DNA of 57,314 nt, taken from assembly GCA_021788415.1 (NCBI GenBank), contig JAJYKR010000004.1, positions 1-57,314 on the forward strand, in the 5' to 3' direction. Below, piece by piece: positions 50,150 to 57,314 of this stretch (its first letter is position 1; every line of letters starts with the position of its first letter). The notes beneath the pieces are model-generated. The model saw only the letters and a program-made list of their open reading frames with translations. It had not been told where the DNA came from and searched no databases. The DNA is from an archaeon (GTDB lineage Archaea; Thermoproteota; Nitrososphaeria; Nitrososphaerales; UBA183). The position numbers and the translations under genes were made by a program.

Positions 50150-51103
50150 TCAGGGCCCCCTCGCCATGGTGCTCACTTCGACCACCTGCGGCGGAGCCTG
50201 GCTTTTGGAGACCCCTCTCACCTTCATCCTGACCATGACGAACCTGCTTGCGGGCCCGGGCACCGCGCCCCTCACCATGGCGTAGTCCCCTGTAACGTTG
50301 CCGAAGTGCAAAAAGCCCCCTGGGGGCGTCACGGGGTTGGCCGAGGCGCTCCCCACGACCAGGATCCTCTTTCCTGTCTCCGTCCTCTGGTGGAACCCCA
50401 TCTGCCCCGCCCTGGCCACCGTGTACATCACCGCGGCCGGGTGCCAAGGCCCGATCACCGCCACGGCCCTGACGCTCTTCCTCGACTTGTGCTGCTTCCT
50501 CTTCACCCCGAACCTCGTGATGGGGCCCTCGAACCCTTTCCCCTTCGTGATGCCGAGGACGTCGACGTACATCCCCGCCTTGAACGTGTCAGCGAACTTC
50601 ACCTTCTTCCCCAGGAGCCCCAGCACGAACTCGGTCTGGGACTTCAGGTCCCCCCCCGACACCCCTACCTCCATCACCACCGGCTTCTTCTGCGAGAGCC
50701 CTGCGTCCCTGGGCACCGAGGACACGACCGCAGCCACCCTGCTCGCCCTGTCCAGTGGGAGCTTGTCCGCCGTGGTCTGGCCCGCGGCCTTTACGTCAGC
50801 CATGGCCTTGTCCTGTCCGTTCTCGTGGCCGTAGAGCCTGAGCCCCACCACCTGGGCTTCCGGGAGGGTGAGCACGCTCGAAAGGTTGAACAGCGGCTTG
50901 CCGAAGTTAGGGGTCTTCGCCCTGTCGTCGACTGTTATGACGTGGGCGGTCCCGGCCTTGTACCCTGGGAAACCGAGGAGGGTCGGCTTTTCGGCCTCAA
51001 TCTTGGGCCAGGTCCTTATCCTTGGGATTAGACTCTTGGCGCGTCCCCTGGGGCTGTATGCAAGACTCCCTCTGCGGGGCGCACTATACTTCCTATGACC
51101 CAA
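50150..51103 (-). CDS. rplC: Ribosomal protein uL3
   Basis: This 317-aa protein has the archaeal N-terminus GHRKYSAPRRGSLAYSPRGR and the core VLGITKGKGFEGPITRFGVK. The H-rich loop that contacts the peptidyl-transferase centre (GPWHPAAVMYTVARAGQMG) is present. It is the first ribosomal gene after the SPOUT methyltransferase, across 42 bases. Confidence 0.95.
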   Translation of the reverse strand: MGHRKYSAPRRGSLAYSPRGRAKSLIPRIRTWPKIEAEKPTLLGFPGYKAGTAHVITVDDRAKTPNFGKPLFNLSSVLTLPEAQVVGLRLYGHENGQDKAMADVKAAGQTTADKLPLDRASRVAAVVSSVPRDAGLSQKKPVVMEVGVSGGDLKSQTEFVLGLLGKKVKFADTFKAGMYVDVLGITKGKGFEGPITRFGVKRKQHKSRKSVRAVAVIGPWHPAAVMYTVARAGQMGFHQRTETGKRILVVGSASANPVTPPGGFLHFGNVTGDYAMVRGAVPGPASRFVMVRMKVRGVSKSQAPPQVVEVSTMARGP

Positions 51104-51145
51104 CTCACGCTAGACCTTTCCGGTGGCCCGTTTTGCGGTTCGCAC

Positions 51146-51970
51146 TTAAGCTTTGTCCGCTGAAACGAAGTTCACGAGCCCCAGGCCGGCGGACAGGGCC
51201 TCTTCCGTTCTCACCGTCTCGACCTGTTGCCCAGGAAAGAGGTTGAGGACCAGGTCGACCTTCCGTCTCAGGTCTCCCCCGGTCATCTCGAACAGCCCCC
51301 TCGACGGGGACCCGAAGACGAGCTTGACCCCCTCCCCTCCCCTCAGCAGGGCCCTCATCTTCGCCAGCCCCTCTGGTAGAGGCGTCCCGAGCCTTGAGGT
51401 CGCGACCCTCGCCCTGAACCGCTGGTCTGAGAACACCTCGGCGAGCCGCTTGTGCTCCACGGCGTACCCCCAGTATCCCCCCACCTGCTCCCTCGAGACG
51501 ACGTCCGCCATAGGAGGATCCACGGACGAGACTCTGACCGTCACCCTCTTTCCCGCGGACGCCTCCCCCCTGACCCTGGGGGAGACGCCGAGGCCGATGT
51601 CGACCGTGCCGTCGGCGTTGGCCACCCCCTCCCTGAACTCTCCGACGAGCTTCGCATCGAACTGGACCCTGGGCTTGTGGGAGGGGATTCGGAGGGGAGG
51701 CAGCATCCCTGCGAACCTGAGCGTCTCGTCGAGGGGGAAGAGCCTCCTCCTCAGATACTGGGGGGTGTCGAGGTACTCCAGCACCTTGCATATGTCTCCG
51801 GCTTCGCCATGGCCGGCGGGGTCCCCGAACACCTCGATCAGGTCGACCCCGTAGACGGCGCAGGTCCTGGCTATGAGGCCCAGCTTCGCGGTCTTGTCTC
51901 TCGGCGACTCCTTCTCCTCCAGGACAGTGTCCGGAATCGAGACCGCCACCCTGCGCCCCATCAGCGCCAT
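51146..51970 (-). CDS. SPOUT-class RNA methyltransferase (COG2106 type)
   Basis: This 274-aa protein resembles the archaeal SPOUT1-like family usually found before the uL3 gene. The N-terminal part (RRVAVSIPDTVL, ARTCAVYGVDLIEVF) and the C-terminal LVFGSPSRGLFEM and LNLFPGQQVETVRTEEAL form the trefoil-knot SAM site. An inserted OB-like domain lies near residues 100-170. The RNA target is not known. The start is uncertain, since a GTG or ATG a few codons on would also serve. Confidence 0.8.
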   Translation of the reverse strand: MALMGRRVAVSIPDTVLEEKESPRDKTAKLGLIARTCAVYGVDLIEVFGDPAGHGEAGDICKVLEYLDTPQYLRRRLFPLDETLRFAGMLPPLRIPSHKPRVQFDAKLVGEFREGVANADGTVDIGLGVSPRVRGEASAGKRVTVRVSSVDPPMADVVSREQVGGYWGYAVEHKRLAEVFSDQRFRARVATSRLGTPLPEGLAKMRALLRGGEGVKLVFGSPSRGLFEMTGGDLRRKVDLVLNLFPGQQVETVRTEEALSAGLGLVNFVSADKA

Positions 51971-52063
51971 GGGCCCGCGCCGAGCCGGGCGTTAATTCAG
52001 CTTTCCCACGGGGGACGGAGCCAGTGCAACGCACATCAAGAGGGGGTCGAGAGGCATGGGTCG

Positions 52064-53368
52064 ATGTCGACGAAGCCGGCCCCCAAGAGGACCACCTGGC
52101 TCTACTCTGTGTTCCCGGTCTCCATGGCCACGGGCCCTCTGGGCACCGTGGTGGCCCTCTACCTGGTCCAGCTCAACGGAAACGCCCTGGGGGCGATCTA
52201 CTTCAGCCTGGCTTCCGCCATCTACAACGGGATCAGCATCCCAGCCGCTCTCTTCTGGGGGCTCGCCACAGACAGGCTGCACAAGCGGAAGGCACTGGTC
52301 GCTCTGAGCTACGCGCTCATGGGGGTCGCCCTGGTGTCCTACTTCTTCGACAGGTCGACCTCAGGGACCATCTCGAGGTTCGCCGCGATCTCCTTCGTCT
52401 CCGTGGCCTCTGCCACCCCGATGAACCTCCTAATCATGGAGACGGAACAGAAGAGCAGATGGGCCGGCGCCTTCGCGAAGCTCTCGATGGTGTCGAGTGT
52501 CGGCAACGTCGCTGGGCTGCTTCTCAGCACCGTCTGGGGCGCGCTGCTCCCTTCCCACCTCATCCTCCTGTTCGTCCCCCTGGGGGCCTTCGCCGTGGTT
52601 TCGTCCGCCCTGGCTCTCGTCACCATAGCCGAGCCCGAGTTCGTGCTCGAGCGGGAGACCGTCGCCCTGCGGAAGCCGAGCTTATTCAGCCGGCTCCGGG
52701 CCAACCCTGTGTTCTTCCTCGGGCTCCCGGATGCGGTCGACTTCAGGCGCGCCTTCAGGGGGATCAGGTTCAGCCTGACGAGCTACGTCCCCCTCTTCTA
52801 CATCTCGACCGTCTTCTTCTACGTCTCCAGCGGCCTCTTCAACACCTCCCTGGTCCCGGCCATGACCTTGTTCTCGCTCCCGGAGGACGCCGTATACGCG
52901 GTCATATTGGCGGGGATGGTTGTCCAGACCTTCGCCTTCCAGGGCTCAGGGAAGCTCATCGAGGGGAGGGGCCTGGTCACCACGTCAGTGCTCGGCCTTC
53001 TGGCGCGAGGGTGGGGGTACATCGCCATCGGGGTCGCCGCTCTGCTGCTTCCGAACCCCCTCTTCTTTGCCCCCGCCCTGGTCTTCTATGCCATCTCAGC
53101 CGGGGTCGCCTACGCGGTCTACTACACCTCGTCCAACACCATGATGTTCAACATAGCGAAAGGGAAGTCTGCGGGCGCCACCCTCGGAATCTACTCCGCC
53201 ATAGTCGGCATCGCGACCATGGGGGGCTCTTTCGTCTCCGGCTTCATCTCCGTCTACTTCGGGTACTACACAACCTTCGTCCTCGCGGGGACCCTGCTTT
53301 TCGCGGCCGTGGCCGTCGTGGCCCGGCTCCCGCGCCTGGCCCCTCCCTACGAGGGGGTCCTCCAGTAG
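52064..53368 (+). CDS. MFS transporter
   Basis: This 434-aa protein has about 12 hydrophobic segments. The loop-2/3 motif GLATDRLHKRKALVAL is near residue 65, and a long central cytoplasmic loop carries EPEFVLERETVALRKPS. The substrate is unknown. It lies between the ribosomal cluster, which is divergent, and the DtxR-type regulator gene. The gap to that gene is about 60 bases and contains a new promoter. A metal-related role is possible only by proximity. Confidence 0.82.
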   Translation: MSTKPAPKRTTWLYSVFPVSMATGPLGTVVALYLVQLNGNALGAIYFSLASAIYNGISIPAALFWGLATDRLHKRKALVALSYALMGVALVSYFFDRSTSGTISRFAAISFVSVASATPMNLLIMETEQKSRWAGAFAKLSMVSSVGNVAGLLLSTVWGALLPSHLILLFVPLGAFAVVSSALALVTIAEPEFVLERETVALRKPSLFSRLRANPVFFLGLPDAVDFRRAFRGIRFSLTSYVPLFYISTVFFYVSSGLFNTSLVPAMTLFSLPEDAVYAVILAGMVVQTFAFQGSGKLIEGRGLVTTSVLGLLARGWGYIAIGVAALLLPNPLFFAPALVFYAISAGVAYAVYYTSSNTMMFNIAKGKSAGATLGIYSAIVGIATMGGSFVSGFISVYFGYYTTFVLAGTLLFAAVAVVARLPRLAPPYEGVLQ

Positions 53369-53389
53369 CGGGCGGACGCCGGCAGCGGG

Positions 53390-53397
53390 TTTATATT
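53390..53397 (+). promoter_or_regulatory. TATA box of the DtxR-NicO operon
   Basis: TTTATATT lies about 26 bases before a predicted start near 53420. It overlaps the left half-site of the first operator. Confidence 0.5.
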
Positions 53398-53422
53398 AGG
53401 CTCGCCCTAATGTCGTTAGGGC
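53396..53422. promoter_or_regulatory. Two overlapping DtxR-type operators
   Basis: TTAGG (53396-53400) pairs with CCTAA (53406-53410) across 5 bases. GCCCTAA (53404-53410) pairs perfectly with TTAGGGC (53416-53422) across 5 bases. The middle half-site is shared. TTAGG/CCTAA matches the known DtxR/IdeR box core. The array runs from the TATA box to the start site, so it should repress the regulator gene and the transporter behind it. Confidence 0.65.
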
Positions 53423-53429
53423 ATAAATA

Positions 53430-53846
53430 ATGAGACCCGTCCTGAGCAGGAGAGACTACGACTGCCTGGAGACGGTGCACGATCTCTCGTCAGAGGGGTG
53501 GCCCGCTAGGGTGAAGGACATAGCAGGCAGGATGAAAGTCCAGCCCCCTACGGCGGTGGGGTTCCTCGACAAGCTCAGCGGAGAGGGGCTGGTCGAGAAG
53601 GGCCCGAGCGGTTATCGCCTTTCCAAAGACGGGTCTTCATGCTACAACGAAGCGACGAGGACGCACAGGCTCCTCGAGACCCTCTTCTCCAGGAACGGCG
53701 TCCCCCTGGAGGCGGCCTGCAGGATCTCGTCTTCGATAGGGCGCTCGATCGACGAGACCGACCTGGAGCGGCTCTGCGCCAACATGAGCCACCCGGAGAC
53801 CTGCCCGCACGGGAGGCCCATACCGAGAGGGAAGGCCCATGTTTGA
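53430..53846 (+). CDS. DtxR-family metal-dependent repressor
   Basis: This 138-aa protein has a winged helix (residues 5-70; VKDIAGRMKVQPPTAVGFLDKL is the recognition region). A short dimerisation domain has the metal motif ANMSHPETCPHGRPIP, typical of DtxR/IdeR-like proteins. The C-terminal SH3 domain is absent. The ATG is 8 bases after the second operator, so it is probably autoregulated. It overlaps the transporter gene by 8 bases. Confidence 0.85.
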   Translation: MRPVLSRRDYDCLETVHDLSSEGWPARVKDIAGRMKVQPPTAVGFLDKLSGEGLVEKGPSGYRLSKDGSSCYNEATRTHRLLETLFSRNGVPLEAACRISSSIGRSIDETDLERLCANMSHPETCPHGRPIPRGKAHV

Positions 53847-54759
53847 CCTGAACTCCATCCTCCACCCCTCCCAGGGGCTCACGATCCCGGCGATACTGGG
53901 GATCGCCCTCGTCCTGGGGATGCTGCACGGCCTCACCCCCGACGAGCACACCTGGCCGATAACGTTCAGCTACTCCATAGGCAGCTACAGCTCGAGGGGA
54001 GGGATGAGGGCGGGCTTCATGTTCTCTGGAGGGTTCACCATCCAGCGCACGATACTCGCAGGCCTGGGTTTCGCCGGCTTGGCCGCCGTCTACCAGGCAT
54101 ACAACCTTGACGGCTACATCTACGTGCTGGTCGGGGCCGGGATGCTCCTCGCGGGGTACTACCTGCTCAGGGGCACAGACATCCACGTCCCCCTGGACCG
54201 TCTGCTTGGCGGCAGGGAGCACCACACAACGGCGGCGGAGAGGGTGCCGATGCACGAGTCCGTGGACTCCAAGCCGGTCCCGCTGAAGCTGGCGACGGCC
54301 CACGGGTTCATCGCAGGGTGGGGGCTGGGCGCCTACGCGAGCGTGATCGTCTTCGTCCTGGCTCCCCAGATGCCGAACATCTTCTACGCGGCCCTGGTCG
54401 GGACCTCCTTCGGGGTCGGGACCATGATCATGCAGGTCATCCTCGGGTCTGTCTTCGCGAACATAATGAGAATGAAGAAGCTGAGCGTCGCCCAGATCAA
54501 GTACGTAGGGAGGTCGGCGGCGGCGAGGACCCTCTACCTCGGGGGGCTCGCCTTCGCCATAATCGGCGGGCTGGTGATAGCCTTCCCGCTCCTCGACACC
54601 TTCGCCATCAGCACGGGGAACCCCATACCCAACCTCGACTCCATCGGGGTCGCCACGGTCCTGGTCCTCTTCACCGTGGGTGTGATCGGCCTCGGCAGCA
54701 TCTACAAGAGCTACAGGGAGATCGTGAACACGCCCCCTGAAAACCGCGGCGTTCGTTAG
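53839..54759 (+). CDS. NicO/UreH-like metal transporter
   Basis: This 306-aa membrane protein has about seven helices. The first-helix motif LGMLHGLTPDEHTWP (near residues 26-40) places His and Asp in the membrane as in NiCoT/NicO and UreH-type transporters. A His-containing loop (GGREHHTTAAERVPMHE) lies near 126. Nickel, cobalt or iron is the likely cargo, possibly by efflux. Coupling to a DtxR-type repressor fits metal homeostasis. Confidence 0.75.
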   Translation: MFDLNSILHPSQGLTIPAILGIALVLGMLHGLTPDEHTWPITFSYSIGSYSSRGGMRAGFMFSGGFTIQRTILAGLGFAGLAAVYQAYNLDGYIYVLVGAGMLLAGYYLLRGTDIHVPLDRLLGGREHHTTAAERVPMHESVDSKPVPLKLATAHGFIAGWGLGAYASVIVFVLAPQMPNIFYAALVGTSFGVGTMIMQVILGSVFANIMRMKKLSVAQIKYVGRSAAARTLYLGGLAFAIIGGLVIAFPLLDTFAISTGNPIPNLDSIGVATVLVLFTVGVIGLGSIYKSYREIVNTPPENRGVR

Positions 54760-54793
54760 GTCCAGGTCGGGGCAAGAACCGAGTTAGAAGAAG

Positions 54794-54896
54794 TGGACTG
54801 GGGGGGACTCGAACCCCCGACCTCCCCCAATTCGGGGTGTCTTGCCAAGGGGTTGGACGAACATCTCTGTATCCTACCAGACTAGACTACCAGCCC
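54794..54896 (-). tRNA. tRNA-Ala(GGC) with two introns
   Basis: The acceptor GGGCTGG/CCAGTCC contains the G3-U70 identity pair of alanine tRNA, with discriminator A. The T-arm is GGGGG-TTCGAGT-CCCCC. Removing 16 nt (about 54853-54868) joins C27 to CCCC. Removing 13 nt (about 54829-54841) after TTGGCAA gives the stem CCCCC/GGGGG and anticodon GGC. The mature length is 74 nt. The first intron is at the non-canonical 27/28 site, and the second is near 37/38. Its 5' end overlaps the stop of a LAGLIDADG-like gene. Confidence 0.85.
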
Positions 54897-55679
54897 ACGA
54901 GGGAGGGCCTTTCTGGCCAGTTCTAATCTCTTGCTGAGCCTCCTTCTCGGCAAGTGGATAAAGTCGATGAAAGACCTTACCTGATTCAAACTCTTTTCCG
55001 TCCTGAAGTACGGGAGCTCCTTGTTGACCTCACGAGCGATGTCGTCAAGTCTGCGAATCCTAAGCATGTATTCAATTCCGGTCTCCTTCTTCCGGATGTA
55101 GATGTTGCTTCCTATGCCCTCGTTAAGACAGCCTGCGGCAAAACATCGCAGAGGTGACTCTTCCGCCTGGGAAACGACAAACTGTGCGCTCCCTCCATCC
55201 AAATCGTCCTTCAAGCTTGAACTTAGGCAACCCTCAGCCTCAAACCAGTTCGCGCGATCCAGAGGATTCATGGCGCTTCTGTTCGGCGGATGTGGGAGTC
55301 CAAGTCCTGGGACAATTTGAAGTGTCCTCAAGACCGCCTGTCGCTTGACCCGCCTCTCTCGACGCACAAAACTCACAAAATCGCCAATCTGGTTGAGCCT
55401 CTTCTGACTTCGTATGAAAGGCAACTCAAGGCCCACCTCCTTCGCCATGTCGTCCATTCGCGAAATGCTGAGCCTGAACCCTTTTCCATTTCCTGCTTCT
55501 CTTGATATCCTGCACCCGATATCATCTAAGCGCAATCCATCAGAGAAGGCATCTAATGGCGTCCGATCCTGTTGGCCAACGCACATTTCCACTATGGAGT
55601 CGGATAGGGGCTTCTCCAAGGGAGACGTGTAGAGATTTCCCTCGGCATCAAACCAATTGTCTCTTTCCCTTGGATTCAA
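54882..55679 (-). CDS. LAGLIDADG-like protein with internal duplication
   Basis: This 265-aa protein has two similar halves. Each starts with NP(R/L)(E/D)R(D/A)NWF(D/E)AEG, a LAGLIDADG-type helix. Each later has (R/L)DD(I/M)A(R/K)EV..ELP(F/Y) and a LNQ(I/V).(D/S)F segment. Two LAGLIDADG motifs per chain are typical of monomeric homing endonucleases. The start is TTG near 55679. The stop codon lies inside the D-loop of tRNA-Ala. The stretch is richer in A/T than its surroundings, suggesting transfer. DNA cleavage activity is not shown. Confidence 0.65.
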   Translation of the reverse strand: MNPRERDNWFDAEGNLYTSPLEKPLSDSIVEMCVGQQDRTPLDAFSDGLRLDDIGCRISREAGNGKGFRLSISRMDDMAKEVGLELPFIRSQKRLNQIGDFVSFVRRERRVKRQAVLRTLQIVPGLGLPHPPNRSAMNPLDRANWFEAEGCLSSSLKDDLDGGSAQFVVSQAEESPLRCFAAGCLNEGIGSNIYIRKKETGIEYMLRIRRLDDIAREVNKELPYFRTEKSLNQVRSFIDFIHLPRRRLSKRLELARKALPRGLVV

Positions 55680-55773
55680 CGCGAGCTTGATCTCCGACTG
55701 GTTCGTCGATGCATATTAGCGAGACCGTCAAGGTTCAACGATTCGGTGGGACAGTATTCTGAAACTAATCTCT

Positions 55774-56814
55774 TCAAAGGGGCGCTCGTCTTGCCCATTC
55801 TCCTCTTTCCTTCTTGTAGAGTTTCATCCATGCCCTTGGTCTTTCCATGGGCGCAATGGTATCGGTGATCAGAATCGCATCTTTCAACTTCTCTGACTTT
55901 CGTAGGATTGAAAAGCCGACTTCGATCGCGAATCTCCTCACATCTCCAAATCTTCCAATCACGAGATCAAAAGATGCATGTCGCATCACGAATTGCACGC
56001 CCCTGATTACTTTGACAGATCCAGCTTCACGCTTGGGTTCCAATCTCGATCCAATGCCCATAATCTCGAGTAGTCTTCTTGTTTGAAGCAACAACGACTC
56101 GTTCGAATTCTCGGCGCCGACGGCCAAGTGAAACACTTTCCCGACGCCGACGGCGACATACCCTTCCGCATCGAAGAACCCGCGAAGAAACTCTCGAGGG
56201 AATGCGGAAGCAAACTCGAGGAGCTTCTCGATTGGTTGCCGCAAGAATCGCACCAATTGCCTGCAGGAATACTTCACGATATACATTGGAAGTCTATCGG
56301 GTCGGTGTCTAACGAAAATCTTGTTGGGTGAGGGCCGCGAGAAGAGTCTCGCCATGTCGAGATTGAACTCCTGGGCGAAATCCCTGTCTGTAACTTCAAG
56401 TTTCACTATGCCTGACCTGGTCATGGTGCATCCATCCCCTTTGTTCGCTCCTATGATGTAGCTCGAAGCCGGAGAGGGCTCTTCCTTGAAGACGTTCCTG
56501 ACCCTGGCTATGACCCCGGGTTTGCGATCTCCTACCATCCAGTGACGAACGGTGCCTGGAGACAAACTCAAACCATGAGTGGCGGAGAGCAGTCTCGAAA
56601 TCGCCGCTGGCCCTTGACCTTTCGCGGCAAGATTGAGCACATCCGGGTAGATTGTGGCAGCTAGCTCCGGAGAGATTACGTCGTGCTCTACTCTCCAACT
56701 ACCGGGTACTTTCCCTATCCTTCGCAACTGACTTGCCCGACGAGGCGAGTTCGATTTGAAGAATCCCCTGGTTCGGCAGGACTTGGAAGGGGGGCGGCAC
56801 GAAAGTATTCTCAA
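55774..56814 (-). CDS. LAGLIDADG homing endonuclease-like protein
   Basis: This 346-aa protein has an N-terminal HTH-like part near residues 55-95 (PAAISRLLSATHGLSLSPGT). The first motif is SSYIIGANKGDGC (near 117) and the second is FLRGFFDAEGYVAVGVG (near 210), each ending in the acidic residue used for catalysis. It stands alone and is not inside an intron or intein in this window. Codon use and base composition are less GC-rich than the core genes. The true start may be a later codon, since the first 35 residues are very basic and overlap the promoter side of the next gene. Confidence 0.8.
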   Translation of the reverse strand: MRILSCRPPSKSCRTRGFFKSNSPRRASQLRRIGKVPGSWRVEHDVISPELAATIYPDVLNLAAKGQGPAAISRLLSATHGLSLSPGTVRHWMVGDRKPGVIARVRNVFKEEPSPASSYIIGANKGDGCTMTRSGIVKLEVTDRDFAQEFNLDMARLFSRPSPNKIFVRHRPDRLPMYIVKYSCRQLVRFLRQPIEKLLEFASAFPREFLRGFFDAEGYVAVGVGKVFHLAVGAENSNESLLLQTRRLLEIMGIGSRLEPKREAGSVKVIRGVQFVMRHASFDLVIGRFGDVRRFAIEVGFSILRKSEKLKDAILITDTIAPMERPRAWMKLYKKERGEWARRAPL

Positions 56815-56859
56815 ACATTTATCTTGAGTTCTCCCAACAACGCCTTTGTGTCAGTTTCC

Positions 56860-57177
56860 ATGTCCGACTTCGCAAAGTTAGAGATGAAAGTGGGGAGGAT
56901 TGCGTCGGTGGACGACATCCCCACCGCCAGGAAACCCATCTACAAACTGATGGTGGACTTCGGAAACGGGGTGAGCAAGCAGTGCGCTGCGGGGATCAAG
57001 GACAGGTACAGCAAGGAGGAACTGTTGGGAAAGGTGGTGGTCGCAGTCGTGAACCTCGAGCCGAAGGCAGTTGCCGGGGTGATGTCTGAATGCATGCTCC
57101 TCGCCGCGTTCAACGACAACGAGCTGGCGCTCGTCTCCCCTGACAAGGACATCTCCATCGGGACCAAGGTCGGCTGA
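56860..57177 (+). CDS. tRNA-binding-domain protein (CsaA/EMAP type)
   Basis: This 105-aa protein consists only of an OB-fold tRNA-binding domain: KLEMKVGRIASVDDIPTARK, then LVGKK-like LLGKVVVAVVNLEPK and GVMSECMLLAA. Such stand-alone domains occur as CsaA or as free MetRS C-terminal domains, so it may assist methionyl-tRNA synthetase. I chose the ATG at 56860 (MSDFAKLEM). A TATA-like CATTTATC lies about 40 bases before it. Confidence 0.85.
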   Translation: MSDFAKLEMKVGRIASVDDIPTARKPIYKLMVDFGNGVSKQCAAGIKDRYSKEELLGKVVVAVVNLEPKAVAGVMSECMLLAAFNDNELALVSPDKDISIGTKVG

Positions 57178-57218
57178 AGAACCGGAGCTGTATTATCCCG
57201 GAATGAGTATACCCCTTC

Positions 57219-57314
57219 CTAGCTCTTCTGGGCATGGTATACCTCCCCTGATTCCTCATCGATGACTATCCCAGGCTCGGGCATCTTCCTGACGAACGCC
57301 TGGTGCGGAGTCTC
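57219..57314 (-). CDS. Partial gene, C-terminal end
   Basis: The last 31 codons of a minus-strand gene run off the window edge and end at a TAG (57219-57221). The peptide includes FVRKMPEPGIVIDEESGEVY. I do not recognise the family from this fragment. Confidence 0.45.
   Translation of the reverse strand, partial: ETPHQAFVRKMPEPGIVIDEESGEVYHAQKS

Noticed and set aside
50148..50447. N-terminal extension of uL4
   Set aside because: The extension overlaps the uL3 gene and has no similarity to ribosomal proteins. ATG at 50147 gives the normal length.
1..57314. CRISPR arrays or long direct repeats
   Set aside because: No regularly spaced repeats were seen. The only simple repeat is the Thr-codon stretch in the surface protein near 6950-7080.

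Overview
The window is archaeal. It has TATA boxes about 26 bases before inferred starts and many leaderless genes. It encodes archaeal DnaG, Pelota, a type II methionine aminopeptidase, archaeal-type CoaD, two-chain PheRS, an archaeal uL3-uL4-uL23-uL2-uS19 cluster and SRP RNA, and four of its five tRNA genes carry several introns. The DNA is GC-rich, arginine is mostly AGG/AGA, and TTG and GTG starts are common. The archaeosortase pair, the DUF1512 protein and the tRNA introns fit a Thermoproteota/TACK lineage, perhaps near Nitrososphaeria. No 16S gene is present, so this placement is an inference.

Layout. 1-2.8 kb is a mobile region: the 3' end of a probable group II intron abutting an IS110 transposase, two small secreted proteins, an integrase remnant and a two-intron tRNA-Pro. 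2.8-8.5 kb holds base-excision repair genes (Mpg, EndoQ), an MFS transporter, an archaeosortase with its Thr-rich substrate, a two-intron tRNA-Trp, Trm112 and a 5S rRNA gene. 8.5-23 kb is core information processing: DUF1512, Map, CoaD, TrpRS, PheS/PheT, two DUF1801 proteins, a Toprim protein, DnaG, Pelota, a site-2 protease and an Ncs6/TtuA-like thiolase. 23.1-25.1 kb has SRP RNA, a tRNA-Ser with three introns, enolase and tRNA-Val. 25.1-28.5 kb has a phosphoribosyltransferase, a divergent Nramp/MntR pair with a palindromic operator, a Nudix hydrolase and thioredoxin.

28.5-39.2 kb looks like a genome-maintenance island. A phosphoesterase and an unknown gene lie beside an Lhr-type helicase. 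A three-gene operon follows, encoding an SMC ATPase with Smc5/6-like head motifs, a ScpA/Nse4-like kleisin and a KITE protein resembling Nse3/MAGE. A second Lhr-type helicase ends the island. I consider this compact Smc5/6-like complex the most interesting system in the window.

39.4-48 kb is a 2-oxoacid dehydrogenase and lipoylation cluster: an HTH regulator, LipA, a fused E1 alpha-beta, E2, E3 and LipB, followed by a P5C-type aldehyde dehydrogenase. 47.9-52 kb is the ribosomal protein cluster with a SPOUT methyltransferase. 52-54.8 kb has an MFS transporter and a DtxR-type regulator with two overlapping operators in front of a NicO-like metal transporter. 54.8-56.8 kb is less GC-rich and carries a two-intron tRNA-Ala and two LAGLIDADG-type genes. 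The window ends with a tRNA-binding-domain protein and a partial gene.
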